From Candidatus Zixiibacteriota bacterium (GTDB lineage Bacteria; Zixibacteria; MSB-5A5; GN15; FEB-12), in contig JACZWU010000006.1 of NCBI GenBank assembly GCA_022571985.1, positions 124,001 through 188,000 on the forward strand: a stretch of DNA of 64,000 bases, in the 5' to 3' direction. The notes beneath the pieces are model-generated. The model had not been told where the DNA came from and made no database searches. It was given only the letters and a program-made list of their open reading frames with translations. Below, one piece after another: positions 8,924 through 18,722 of this stretch. Within the stretch, counting starts at the first letter, position 1, and every line of letters begins with the position of its first letter. The position numbers were made by a program, and so were the translations under genes.

Positions 8924-9835
8924 ATGAGTATAACATCAATTGACTCTACAGTAACAAGCAGTTTCACAGTTTCAAATACCTCAACAAAAGAGGTGGCTGT
9001 CACACCTGACGACGGCGAAACTACTTCTATCGAAACCGAAGAGACAGCCGAAGAACCCGAACTTACTTCTGCCACAGAAACTGTTATCGAAACTGACGAG
9101 GAAAATGATTTCACCGAAAAAGGTGTCATAAGAAATTTGCTTAGCGGTCATTTCAACGGCGTTGCAGATTTGCGCCATCGCATAAAATACTATGAAGAAC
9201 TAGCGGCTCTGGAAGCTGCTAATCTCGCCGAAGCAACCGCGGCCGGAGTTGCTGAGATTGCCGGTAACGTCGCCAATGATATCAAAACTTTTCTGGCCAC
9301 TGACGGACTTGACGAAGAAACAATTACAAGCATCACCGGCAGCTTAAGTGCCTTTGTTTCAGGTGAATCTACAATTATTACTTTCTCTGCGACCGAAGAA
9401 ATCGCTGCTACTGAAGATGCAATTTTGAAACTTCGCTCAGATTTTGACGCTCTTATTGAAGCCTTAAATAGTGCACTAATAGTCAGCGAAGAAACGACCA
9501 CTGAAGAAACAACCGAAGCCGAAGGCGTTATCGGCTTTACTGCTGTTACTCCCCCCGATGGCGAACTGACCACCACTGAATTTTCTGTGGACGAACCAGC
9601 GACTGAAGAAGAAGTGGTCATTGACGGTGAAGCGTTTATTGCCAGTCTAATAGAAAGTTTCGAGAGTGGAATGGAAGCTCTCATTGCTTCACTTGCGGAA
9701 ACTTCAATACTACCCGCGCTTTCTGAACCAAACGGTAATGGCACAGCCTATGATAAGTTTGTAGCAATGTACAATGAACTTCAGGAACCTGCTGCGGACA
9801 CTACCGAGACTACCAAAATCGACATAGAATCATAA
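8924..9835 (+). CDS. Acidic Thr/Glu-rich orphan protein
   Basis: This 303-residue protein has no signal peptide and no recognised domain. It is very acidic and is built from Thr/Glu/Ser-rich linkers (for example VSEETTTEETTEAE) alternating with helical, Ala-rich blocks (AALEAANLAEATAAGVAEIA around residues 95-115, and a second near 240-265). Two blocks share a similar helix-then-DFDALIEAL or ESFESGMEAL pattern. It could be a secreted or flagellar-type filament protein without a classical signal, or an intracellular scaffold. Nothing in the sequence decides this. It is a single-gene unit with a promoter-sized upstream gap and a strong terminator. Confidence 0.6.
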   Translation: MSITSIDSTVTSSFTVSNTSTKEVAVTPDDGETTSIETEETAEEPELTSATETVIETDEENDFTEKGVIRNLLSGHFNGVADLRHRIKYYEELAALEAANLAEATAAGVAEIAGNVANDIKTFLATDGLDEETITSITGSLSAFVSGESTIITFSATEEIAATEDAILKLRSDFDALIEALNSALIVSEETTTEETTEAEGVIGFTAVTPPDGELTTTEFSVDEPATEEEVVIDGEAFIASLIESFESGMEALIASLAETSILPALSEPNGNGTAYDKFVAMYNELQEPAADTTETTKIDIES

Positions 9836-9857
9836 TAATTATAAATATATGTCTTAG

Positions 9858-9889
9858 AAAAACCCCGGTGCAATGCCGGGGTTTTTTTT
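9858..9889. terminator. Bidirectional Rho-independent terminator between convergent genes
   Basis: The stem AACCCCGG / CCGGGGTT has an A-run on its left and an eight-T run on its right, so it can stop transcripts from both strands. It serves the plus-strand gene ending at 9835 and the minus-strand gene ending at 9915. The stem is the same as in the terminator at 8740-8768. Confidence 0.87.
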
Positions 9890-9914
9890 GTAATTGTTAT
9901 TTCGCTAATTGAAA

Positions 9915-12173
9915 TCAGGGACTACAGGTTGGCTGCGCACCGCCGCGGAAGATGAAATCAACCAGCGTCGTCAAATCCAGTATGTTCGGGTTGCCTCCGG
10001 AACCGTCAAGGTCAGCAGCGGCCGGTATATCTGGCGGTGGACCTCCCCGGAAGATGAAGTCTACTATAAAGGTCAAATCGAGAATGTTGGGGGTTTCCGA
10101 ACCATCATGGTTGGCGTCACCGCAAAAGTAAGCGACTCGAGTGAACGAAAATGTCTCAGATGTTGATTCGTTCTCGGCCAAATCCCGTGCCACCACCCGC
10201 CAGAATGTTACGGAATCTAATAGAACAGGGTCAGTTGGAACAAGTTCTGACTCTGTTAAGTCAGTGTAAACGGTAGTATTTGAGTCATTCGGAAAAGCAG
10301 AATCAGATGAAACTAACAAATCATAGACAACCGGAGTGCCTGTTTTGATGACATCACTCCAGTCGAAGGTTGGCATTGAGTCAAGTGTTTGGGCATTATC
10401 CGGCGGACTGATTAACATAACAGGCACCGGTGCGGTTTGGTCCACAATCAGCGTCCTAATTACTGAATACTCAGAACTATCGGCACCTGTAAACATCAAC
10501 GATTTTACTCGCCAGTAATATGTACCATCTGGCGAATCAATGACAGCCTGATAGTAGTTTGTATCAGACAAGTACCACAGTACACCTGTGGAGAAACTGG
10601 AGTCATTTGAAATCTCCACACGATATCTATCCTCATTGCTTTTCCAAGCAGTTGACCATGAAAACGTAGGGCCGCTATTGATAACTGCGCTGTCTTCCGG
10701 AGTTCGAAGTCGTGGTTCCAAAATGGGCAGATACCAATTGGCTGTATATACTTCGGAGTTGCCGTCTCGAGAATCTGTCCAGACGGCGTTTATTTTATCG
10801 TGGAAGGCGGTAACACCGATATACTCTCCGAGTACCCCAGCTCGTAAGTTCTCATCTGTGTTAGTCCAATGGCCTTCCTCGTCAAACTCAAAGTTCGAAT
10901 TGCTTTTAGATGAAGATTTCAAATTCGCAACATCAGATGAAACAGATGAAATGCGATGATTTGAGGTAATTGTCTGGCCGCCATCGAAGGAATAGGCCGC
11001 CATCAAATCAAACAGCAGATAGTTGGGCGGGTCATAGCGCGTGTCATAAAAGACAACTATAATAACGCCCTCATCGTTCACTACCAGCCAGGGATGATAT
11101 GATTCATTGTAGTACGAGTTTGCGTCATCGTTAACCTGAACGCGATCTGACCAGGTTTCTCCGTTATCAGTTGAACGAATTAAATCTACATCAGTTATAA
11201 ACTGGTCTTCCGGACCCCAGTTAGGAAATGCAACATATACGTGACCGTTAAATGGACCACTGGAAATATCTGCATCGGCCGCCGGTGATGCATAAATCTC
11301 AGTTCCGTTGGTAGCAAGATACCCTGCTGAAGCATTTAGCAATATGTTGTGATCGCTGAACGACTGCCCGCCATCGATCGAAACGACTTGCTTGATTCTA
11401 TTAAAGATCCGGCATGAAGGAATAGAGTCCCACACCGGCGCCAGCCAGAATATGTGCAGGCTGCCGTTTGCAGACACAACCGGATTGGCGAACAAACCGG
11501 CATTAAAGCCACCGGGTCGACAGATAGATACTTGAGGCGGTCCGAATACTATCGTGTCCTCAAACGAGGCGCCGCCATCAACTGAGCGCGCGAACACCAT
11601 AATTTGCTCATCGTCAAGGTTAATTCTTGTCCAGGCACAGTAGAGGTTGCCATCGTGGGCGCCACCCGTGCGATCAACTGTAATGAATTCTTTATCTTCC
11701 ACAACACCTGGAATCAGAGATGGAACTGTTGTTACCGGTCCGGTCCAAGTAACTCCCTTGTCGGTTGACTTGTAAAAAGCAATAAACCGTCCATCGGTAG
11801 AACCAAAATGGTCAATATCGACTACAGCGATATATAAATTTCCAATTCGATCAACTGTCAGGGTTGGGTCGGACTGCCACGAGCTATCGCCAAACATCTG
11901 CATACTCGGGGGAATGAGTGAATCTGTCCAGGTTTGACCTCCGTCAGTGGAACGCCCGATCGCTACCTGCCTATAGCCGAGACGAAAGTCTCTCCAGACA
12001 GCAATTACGATGTTGCTGTCGGTGGGGCAAATCCATACTTGTTCTTCATTATTTAGTTGCGGAATATTGGTCACTCTGATATTTGGTGGCGGCGCTAAAT
12101 TTGAAGTGGCGTAAATATCAAATACCATCAAGAGCACGATTAACAAGAAAACGGTTTTAAATGAACTCTTCAT
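9915..12173 (-). CDS. Secreted BNR/sialidase-like beta-propeller with dockerin tail (copy A)
   Basis: The protein has 752 residues and a signal peptide (about 1-23). Residues about 30-480 carry repeated Asp-box motifs of BNR/sialidase propellers: STDGGQTWTDS, STDKGVTWTG, SVDGGASFED, SIDGGQSFSD, STDNGETWSD. Two fibronectin-III-like modules follow (about 485-680; 'TFSWSTAWKSNEDRYRVEIS', 'PTFDWSDVIKTGTPVVYDLL'). The C-terminus is a dockerin-like pair, GDANHDGSETPNILDL and DLDGSGGNPNILDL, each followed by VDFIFRGG. Asp boxes are structural, so glycosidase activity cannot be assumed. Its nearest relative is the adjacent upstream gene, a tandem duplicate. No cohesin gene is visible in this window. 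Confidence 0.85.
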   Translation of the reverse strand: MKSSFKTVFLLIVLLMVFDIYATSNLAPPPNIRVTNIPQLNNEEQVWICPTDSNIVIAVWRDFRLGYRQVAIGRSTDGGQTWTDSLIPPSMQMFGDSSWQSDPTLTVDRIGNLYIAVVDIDHFGSTDGRFIAFYKSTDKGVTWTGPVTTVPSLIPGVVEDKEFITVDRTGGAHDGNLYCAWTRINLDDEQIMVFARSVDGGASFEDTIVFGPPQVSICRPGGFNAGLFANPVVSANGSLHIFWLAPVWDSIPSCRIFNRIKQVVSIDGGQSFSDHNILLNASAGYLATNGTEIYASPAADADISSGPFNGHVYVAFPNWGPEDQFITDVDLIRSTDNGETWSDRVQVNDDANSYYNESYHPWLVVNDEGVIIVVFYDTRYDPPNYLLFDLMAAYSFDGGQTITSNHRISSVSSDVANLKSSSKSNSNFEFDEEGHWTNTDENLRAGVLGEYIGVTAFHDKINAVWTDSRDGNSEVYTANWYLPILEPRLRTPEDSAVINSGPTFSWSTAWKSNEDRYRVEISNDSSFSTGVLWYLSDTNYYQAVIDSPDGTYYWRVKSLMFTGADSSEYSVIRTLIVDQTAPVPVMLISPPDNAQTLDSMPTFDWSDVIKTGTPVVYDLLVSSDSAFPNDSNTTVYTDLTESELVPTDPVLLDSVTFWRVVARDLAENESTSETFSFTRVAYFCGDANHDGSETPNILDLTFIVDFIFRGGPPPDIPAAADLDGSGGNPNILDLTTLVDFIFRGGAQPTCSP

Positions 12174-12227
12174 AATTTACTCCCCAATCTTGTGGCACAG
12201 ACCACTAAGATTATCCTGATAATAATA

Positions 12228-14492
12228 TCAGGGACTACAGGTCGGCTGCGCACCGCCGCGGAAGATGAAATCAACCAGCGTCGTCAAATCAATAATGTTC
12301 GGATTACCCCCTGATCCATCAAGGTCGGCAGCTGCCAGAATTTCCGGCAGCGGGCCGCCGCGGAATATATAATCCACCAAAAAAGTCAAATCGAGAATAT
12401 TCGGGGATTCCGAACCATCGTTATTGGCGTCACCGCAGAAAAAAGTAATATACCGCAGCGAGAAAGTTTCAGAAGTTGAGTAGTTACCCGCTAAATCCCG
12501 AGAGACCACTCTCCAGTAAGTTGTCGTATCCGCTTGTATCGGGTCAGGCGGTACAAATCGTGACTCGGTTAAGCCAGAATACAGTGTAGAGCCTGCTCCA
12601 CCCGGAAAGTTTGAGTCTGTTGAAAGATACAGGTCATACAAAACCGTCGTTTCTCTGGTAACATCGCTCCAGTCAAACTCCGGAAATGAATCGAGAATGA
12701 TTGAACTGTCGGCAGGAGCCAAAAGTGTTACTGCATCTGGCGCGGTTCTATCGATAGTCAAAGTTCTTGTTTCTGAATATTCGGAGCTATCTGAACTCGA
12801 AGACGTAAAAGATTTAACGCGCCAAAAGTAGTCGCCTTCGAGTAAGTCAATAACCGGCAGTACAAAATTAGTATCAGATATAAAAGTGCTGAGCATAGAT
12901 GTAAAGTTGGAATCATCAGCAATTTCAAGGCGATATCTGTCCTGATCACTTTTCCAGGCAGTTGCCCATTTGAAAGTTGGGTTGGTAATGAAATAAGCGC
13001 CATCATCAGGACTTATGAGCCTTGGTTCAAGAATAGGCAGATACCAGTTGGCCGTGTAAACCTCGGAGTTACCGTCGCGGGAGTCTGTCCAGACAGCGTT
13101 GATTTTATCATGAAAAGCAGTAACGCCTATATATTCACCGATTAGTCCGGCACGAGACGATGATAATACTGGTGTGCTACTTTCTGGCTTGTTTATTTCG
13201 ATTGGGTCATAGGCAGCAGATGTTTTTAAATTAGAAGTACTTGATGATACAGATGAAATACGATGATTGGTGGTAAACGTCTCACCGCCATCAAAAGAAT
13301 AGGCAGCTACCAGATCAAATAGGAAATAGTTTGGAGCGTCAAAGCGGGTGTCATAGAAAATTACAATAATCACTCCCTCTTCGTTGACAATCAGCCAGGG
13401 ATGATAAGATTCATTTAGATTTGAGTTGGCATCATCGTTGATCTTAATTCTCTCAGACCAGCTGGCGCCATTGTCTGTGGTGACTACGAAATCAACATCG
13501 CTTCGCGCATTATCTTCCGCACCGATATTGGTAAAGGCTGTATACATAGAGCCATCAAAAGGACCTCCTGTAATATCGGCATCGGTGGCAGGTTGCGGAT
13601 AAGTGTTGGTGCCATTGCTGGCTATCATCCAGCCGAATACGGGGCTGACAATATTTTCGGCAGAAAACGTTTGTCCCCCATCGGTCGAAATAACATGTTT
13701 GATAGCCTGAAATCCGGTGCAGGTTATGCCGGAGTCCAGTGACCAGCCTGCCCATAAAACATGCACATCACCATTTGAGGTAACTACCGGTATCGGAAAC
13801 TGTCCGGCGCTTATCCCGTTACCTCCGCAGCCGGTAGAAGTCTGCGGAGGAGCGACTATTATCGTATCTTCAAATGAGGCTCCGCCGTCTATTGAACGGA
13901 CAAAAGCCATGCGATTTGGACCGCTGCCAGTGGCGGCATTAAATCTGGCCCAGGCACAATACAGGTTGCCGTCGTAGGCGCCTGCTGTGCGATCAGTTGT
14001 TATGAACTGCTTGTCCTCAAAGACATCGGTGTTTATAACAGACAAGTGCACAACGGGCCCCGTCCACGAAACGCCTTTGTCTGTTGATTTGTAAAAGGCA
14101 ATATATGAACCACCGGACATTCCAAAGGCGTCCCAGTCAAGTACTGACATATAAAAATTTCCCAGACGGTCAACTGTCATGGTTGGGTCGGACTGTTTTG
14201 AATCACCAAAGAATACCTGATTAACAACGCTTATCAGAGAGTCAGTCCAGGTCAGGCCGCCATCGGTCGAACGTCCGATGCCGACTTGTCGTTTGCCAAG
14301 CCTGAAATCTCTCCAGTTGGCAATTATGATGTTGGAGTCAGTGGGGCAGATAAAAACCTGCTCTTCGTTATTGAGCTGGGGGATATTGGTGATTCTGATA
14401 TTTGGCGGAGGCGCCAGACTGGAAGTAGCAGATGTCTGAGCACCAAAAATAAGCACCAAAACGAAAACAATCATATAATAACGAATACCCAT
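12228..14492 (-). CDS. Secreted BNR/sialidase-like beta-propeller with dockerin tail (copy B)
   Basis: This 754-residue tandem paralogue of the preceding entry has the same order: signal peptide, Asp-box propeller (STDGGLTWTDS, STDKGVSWTG, SIDGGASFED, STDGGQTFSA, SFDGGETFTT), two FN3-like modules and a dockerin-like tail (GDANNDGSESPNILDL, DLDGSGGNPNIIDL). The two genes are 55 bp apart in the same orientation and their last ~60 coding bases are almost identical, so the pair is a recent or homogenised duplication. Probably an extracellular or surface protein; ligand unknown. Divergence is greatest in the middle of the propeller, which may reflect different ligands. Confidence 0.85.
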   Translation of the reverse strand: MGIRYYMIVFVLVLIFGAQTSATSSLAPPPNIRITNIPQLNNEEQVFICPTDSNIIIANWRDFRLGKRQVGIGRSTDGGLTWTDSLISVVNQVFFGDSKQSDPTMTVDRLGNFYMSVLDWDAFGMSGGSYIAFYKSTDKGVSWTGPVVHLSVINTDVFEDKQFITTDRTAGAYDGNLYCAWARFNAATGSGPNRMAFVRSIDGGASFEDTIIVAPPQTSTGCGGNGISAGQFPIPVVTSNGDVHVLWAGWSLDSGITCTGFQAIKHVISTDGGQTFSAENIVSPVFGWMIASNGTNTYPQPATDADITGGPFDGSMYTAFTNIGAEDNARSDVDFVVTTDNGASWSERIKINDDANSNLNESYHPWLIVNEEGVIIVIFYDTRFDAPNYFLFDLVAAYSFDGGETFTTNHRISSVSSSTSNLKTSAAYDPIEINKPESSTPVLSSSRAGLIGEYIGVTAFHDKINAVWTDSRDGNSEVYTANWYLPILEPRLISPDDGAYFITNPTFKWATAWKSDQDRYRLEIADDSNFTSMLSTFISDTNFVLPVIDLLEGDYFWRVKSFTSSSSDSSEYSETRTLTIDRTAPDAVTLLAPADSSIILDSFPEFDWSDVTRETTVLYDLYLSTDSNFPGGAGSTLYSGLTESRFVPPDPIQADTTTYWRVVSRDLAGNYSTSETFSLRYITFFCGDANNDGSESPNILDLTFLVDYIFRGGPLPEILAAADLDGSGGNPNIIDLTTLVDFIFRGGAQPTCSP

Positions 14493-14707
14493 GGTGTTAC
14501 TCCTTCTTGGGCGGCAGATCTATGTAGTAGATATTAAAACAATGTGAGCAACGAAATCAAGCCGCAAGATTCCGCCATATTTAGTTTCAACATAACACTT
14601 CTCTAAAATCCGTCAATTGATATATGCCTTAGTCACAGAGTCTGGCGCAAGAATTACGTTTTTTTCACTTGCTCAATTATTTGAGATATGTTATCTACGA
14701 CCCAATC

Positions 14708-16105
14708 ATGGCAGAACTTATCAATAGCTTTTTAACCGAAATCTCAGATTTTGTCTGGGGTCCGCCCATGGCTCTGATTCTGCTCTCGGCCGGGCTGATT
14801 CTTACGGTCAGAACAGTTTTGATTCAGGTTCGCGGCTTTGCTCACGGCATTGGCATAGCCACCGGAAAATATGACGACCCCTCGCACAAAGGCCAGCTTA
14901 CGCATTTTCAGGCCTTATCTGCAGCGCTTTCGGCTACCATCGGCATCGGAAATATAGCAGGTGTGGCCATTGCCATTTATTGGGGTGGTCCGGGAGCGAT
15001 TTTCTGGATGTGGGTTACGGCTTTCTTTGGCATGGCTCTCAAATATGCCGAGTGCACGCTGGCGGTCAAGTATCGCAAAATCGACCCGGACGGCAATGTC
15101 CGCGGCGGCCCGATGTATTTTATTGAACACGGCATGCCTAAATACTTTAAGCCTCTGGCCTGGATGTTTGGCATCTGTACTGCCATAGCAGCTTTTGGCG
15201 CCGGCAATATGGTGCAGTCAAATACGATGGCACACTCGATAATTGATGCTTTTGAAGTTTCTGCCGCAAACGAAGCCAGTGTACGCTGGATAATAGGTTT
15301 TGTAACGGCCGGACTGGTGGGTTTGGTTATTATCGGAGGCATAAAACGAATCGGCAAAGTTGCCTCCTATCTGGTACCGGTCATGTCTGTGGTCTATGTA
15401 GTCAGCGCTCTTATTATTCTGGTCATAAACTTTGAGCAGGTCATACCGGCCTTTAATCTGATATTCTATCACGCTTTTAATCCGACTGCGGTAGTAGGCG
15501 GCGCCGCCGGAGGCGCTACAGTCTGGATGACATTTACCTGGGGACTCAGGCGCGGTATGTTTTCTAACGAAGCCGGCCAGGGTTCGGCAGCCATGGCGCA
15601 TTCGGCTGCCAAAGTTGACGAACCGGTGCGCGAAGGTTTGGTGGCTATGCTGGGACCGTTCATTGATACAATCGTGATTTGTACTATGACTGCGCTGGTG
15701 ATTATTTCTACTGGTATCTGGTCAAGCGGAGAGACCGGCGCTGTATTGACAATGAACGCCTTCGATCAGGGCTTGCCGATTTACGGACGCTGGATGGTAT
15801 TAGTGGGTATTATGCTTTTTGCCTTTTCTACTGTCATTGCCTGGTCGTATTATGGAGAAAAAGGAATCGAATATATAGGCGGAACAGCCGCCAAACTTCC
15901 TTATAAGTGGGTCTATATTCTATTTACATTGTTAGGCGCCCGTTTTGATTTACAGGCAGTCTGGGCCTTTGCAGATACCGCCAACGGACTGATGGCCATA
16001 CCCAACCTGATCGGGCTGATTGCTCTGTCGGGAGTAGTTGTGCGCATGTCCAAAAAATATATGACGGAAAGAGAACAGGGACTTCATAAGCCGTTTAAAA
16101 AATAA
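14708..16105 (+). CDS. Sodium:alanine (AGCS-family) symporter
   Basis: Inner-membrane Na+-coupled amino-acid symporter, expected to import alanine or glycine. Family signatures are clear: LSATIGIGNIAGVAIAIYWG, GGPMYFIEHGM, GAGNMVQSNT, WGLRRGMFSNEAGQGSAAM and VREGLVAMLGPFIDTIVICT. About ten or eleven hydrophobic helices are visible. I use ATG 14708 (465 residues) because an in-frame TTG at 14669 would add 13 residues with no obvious ribosome-binding site. It is the first of several plus-strand genes, but the 41-bp gap to the next gene has no clear terminator, so co-transcription is possible. Confidence 0.95.
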   Translation: MAELINSFLTEISDFVWGPPMALILLSAGLILTVRTVLIQVRGFAHGIGIATGKYDDPSHKGQLTHFQALSAALSATIGIGNIAGVAIAIYWGGPGAIFWMWVTAFFGMALKYAECTLAVKYRKIDPDGNVRGGPMYFIEHGMPKYFKPLAWMFGICTAIAAFGAGNMVQSNTMAHSIIDAFEVSAANEASVRWIIGFVTAGLVGLVIIGGIKRIGKVASYLVPVMSVVYVVSALIILVINFEQVIPAFNLIFYHAFNPTAVVGGAAGGATVWMTFTWGLRRGMFSNEAGQGSAAMAHSAAKVDEPVREGLVAMLGPFIDTIVICTMTALVIISTGIWSSGETGAVLTMNAFDQGLPIYGRWMVLVGIMLFAFSTVIAWSYYGEKGIEYIGGTAAKLPYKWVYILFTLLGARFDLQAVWAFADTANGLMAIPNLIGLIALSGVVVRMSKKYMTEREQGLHKPFKK

Positions 16106-16146
16106 CCAGAAGCTGGTTTCAGATAACCGGCTGTTTTACTTTTAGC

Positions 16147-17562
16147 GTGTCTTCTCAAAAAACAACTTTCGCACTGATATTCTCAGCCACAGTTATAATT
16201 AGAATCGCTTTTTATCTGCTCTCTGGTTTTACTGCCGATGACGCTCTTATAACTTTCCGCTATGCTGAAAATATTATAGCCGGCCACGGCTTTGTCTATA
16301 ACATCGGTGAAAGAATTCTGGGCACGACCACACCGCTGTTCACTTTTCTGATTTCTTTACTTATGATTTTTAAGCTGACAGCCCACAGCGCCGCCTTGCT
16401 TATCTCGCTTATCTGTTCGGGGCTGACTTCGATAATTCTTTATCGCTTTGCACAAAGATTGAGATTCGGAAAATTTTCCCTGTTGCCCCTGCTCGTATAC
16501 ATTTTGTGGCCGCGCTCTATTGTTGCTGACACCAGCGGCATGGAAACTGCTCTTTTTTCACTGCTGATAATTGCTGCTTTCTATTGTCAATTTAGAAAAA
16601 TACGAATTTACAGCTTAGCCCTGGCCACGCTGGCCACACTTACCCGGCCGGAGGGCGCTTTATTGCTGGCTCTCTTATTTGCAGTCAACTGCTATGCAGA
16701 CAGGCGAAATATCTTTGCTTATTTTATTATACCTCTATCAATACTTATCCCCTGGCTGGCTTTTTCTTATTTTTATTTCGGGTCGATTGTCCCCGGCTCT
16801 ATCAGCGGCAAATTGGCTTTGTATTCATATATTGAGACGCGCTCTGCTTTAGAGAAACTGGTTTATCTGTTGGGCTGGCATAATCCGCTGGGCTGGCTGA
16901 TTACGCTGGCGGCTCTCTTTGGCTCCTGGTGGCTGCTGGCTAAGCAGAATTTTGGGAAACTCGAAATTATCTGGCTCTTTTTGATGATAGCCTTTTTTAC
17001 GTTCAGCAATACCGCTCTTTTTTTCTGGTATCCGGTGCCGATATATCCTGTCTATCTGTTGCTGGCTGCTGCTTCTCTGCCATTGTTGTGGGACAAACTC
17101 AAGATCGATGCCAGCTATAAGCGGCTGTTTTCAATCGGATTACCTTTATTAATTAGCATAACCCTGCTTTTTTATGGCTACCGTCAGCTTGGCTACTATC
17201 AAGAATATGAAAATTATTTAACGGGCGTCCACCGGGCAATCGGTTTGTATCTCAAAAGTAATGCTGAGGAGGAAGATGTAGTCGCCGCCCGCTATATTGG
17301 CAATACCGGTTATTATAGTAATCTCTATGTCTTAGACAGGGACGGGCTGGTAACTCCGTCTGCGGCAGCCTATAACAGGCGGGGGGATTATCTTGGCTTT
17401 ATTCTGGACAACAGACCGGACTGGGTAGTAGCCGCTCCCTCGAGAATAACCGGCCGATTTGCTCAAAACCCGACTTTTCTTGGCGAATATGAACTGGTTA
17501 AGAAATTTGGCGAAAATGAGAAAACTCGGCATAATTTATACCGCCTCAAGGACAGCGAATAA
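16147..17562 (+). CDS. Polytopic GT39/ArnT-like membrane glycosyltransferase
   Basis: This 471-residue protein starts at GTG 16147. Ten or so hydrophobic helices are visible. Just after the first helix the sequence ADDALITFRYAENIIAGHG matches the conserved DD motif loop of GT-C enzymes that use polyprenyl-phosphate sugars, and GERILGTTTPLFT follows. The soluble C-terminal part (about 360-471) faces the periplasm in relatives. The acceptor is unknown; glycolipid, polysaccharide or protein glycosylation are all possible. It precedes a UDP-sugar epimerase by 95 bp, consistent with a surface-glycan role. Confidence 0.72.
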   Translation: MSSQKTTFALIFSATVIIRIAFYLLSGFTADDALITFRYAENIIAGHGFVYNIGERILGTTTPLFTFLISLLMIFKLTAHSAALLISLICSGLTSIILYRFAQRLRFGKFSLLPLLVYILWPRSIVADTSGMETALFSLLIIAAFYCQFRKIRIYSLALATLATLTRPEGALLLALLFAVNCYADRRNIFAYFIIPLSILIPWLAFSYFYFGSIVPGSISGKLALYSYIETRSALEKLVYLLGWHNPLGWLITLAALFGSWWLLAKQNFGKLEIIWLFLMIAFFTFSNTALFFWYPVPIYPVYLLLAAASLPLLWDKLKIDASYKRLFSIGLPLLISITLLFYGYRQLGYYQEYENYLTGVHRAIGLYLKSNAEEEDVVAARYIGNTGYYSNLYVLDRDGLVTPSAAAYNRRGDYLGFILDNRPDWVVAAPSRITGRFAQNPTFLGEYELVKKFGENEKTRHNLYRLKDSE

Positions 17563-17657
17563 TAATTTAGAAAGCCTGTTTACGATTAACCAAAAATAAC
17601 CGATATTGAAATAGTAACAGAAGTAAAAAATTTAAGAGAATAAAGAGACACAATTAC

Positions 17658-18620
17658 ATGAAATACGTGATTACCGGCGGTGCCGGATTTATTGGCTCTA
17701 ACATAGCTGCCAGACTGGTCGCTGATGGTCATAAGGTCAGAATTCTGGACAATTTTTCTTCCGGACGCGAAGAAAACTTAGCTGCCATCGCAGATAAAAT
17801 AGAAATTCGCCGCGGCAACATCTGTGATTTTGAAACGGTTTCAGAGGCAGTCCAGAACGCTGACTGTGTCTTTCATCTGGCCGCCCTGCCATCGGTTCCC
17901 CGTTCGATAAAGGACCCGCTGGCCTCAAACGAAGTAAACGTAGTCGGTACTTTGTACGTGCTTGAAGCATCCCGCCGCGCCGGAGTCAAAAAAGTTGTCT
18001 GCTCATCATCATCCTCGGTTTATGGCGAATCCGAAGTGCTTCCTAAACATGAAAAATTAGAGCCTCATCCGCTTTCTCCGTATGCGGTAACTAAACTGAC
18101 CGGCGAGCACTACTGCCGCGTCTACTGGGAACTGTACAAATTCCCGACTGTGTCTCTCAGATATTTCAATATATTTGGTCCCAACCAGGATCCAAACAGC
18201 GAGTATTCAGCCGTAATCCCTAAATTCATAACAGCCATTATGAATGGTGAAAATCCGGTAGTGTTTGGTGACGGTAAACAGTCTCGCGATTTTACCTATA
18301 TTGATAACGCAGTAGAAGCTAATTTACTTGCCGCCGCCAATGATGATATAGTCGGCACTGAGTATAATGTAGCTGGCGGCGCCCAGTTCAGTCTCAACCA
18401 GCTTTTGGACAATCTCGGAGATGTTATGGGCAAAAAAGTAGAGCCCCAGTATGATCCCCCCAGACAGGGTGACATCCTGCATTCTTACGCAGATATTTCC
18501 AAATTAAGCGCTCACGGCTATAAACCGTCGGTAGGATTTCTTGACGGCCTTAAAAGAACCGTTGAATTTTATACTTCTACCACCGCAGAAACCGAAACTG
18601 TCTCCAAAGCCGCCGGTTAA
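17658..18620 (+). CDS. Extended-SDR NAD-dependent sugar-nucleotide epimerase (UDP-GlcNAc/UDP-Glc 4-epimerase type)
   Basis: The protein has 320 residues. The Rossmann NAD-binding motif is TGGAGFIGSN at the N-terminus. The catalytic pair is YAVTK (YxxxK) with SSSSSVYG before it supplying the Ser. Substrate-binding segments are RYFNIFGPNQDP and FGDGKQSRDFTYIDN. The segment AALPSVPRSIKDP resembles WbpP/Gne-type UDP-GlcNAc 4-epimerases more than GalE. It probably supplies activated sugars for surface glycans, together with the membrane glycosyltransferase upstream. A second extended-SDR enzyme lies at 63,300. Confidence 0.93.
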   Translation: MKYVITGGAGFIGSNIAARLVADGHKVRILDNFSSGREENLAAIADKIEIRRGNICDFETVSEAVQNADCVFHLAALPSVPRSIKDPLASNEVNVVGTLYVLEASRRAGVKKVVCSSSSSVYGESEVLPKHEKLEPHPLSPYAVTKLTGEHYCRVYWELYKFPTVSLRYFNIFGPNQDPNSEYSAVIPKFITAIMNGENPVVFGDGKQSRDFTYIDNAVEANLLAAANDDIVGTEYNVAGGAQFSLNQLLDNLGDVMGKKVEPQYDPPRQGDILHSYADISKLSAHGYKPSVGFLDGLKRTVEFYTSTTAETETVSKAAG

Positions 18621-18722
18621 GATAGCGCTGAATTGGCTGGCCAATACTGCTGATTGAACAAATCTGACAGCCGTACGTTTTAGTCGATAGTATAATGATA
18701 TACTAAAAATTATTCTTTTTAT

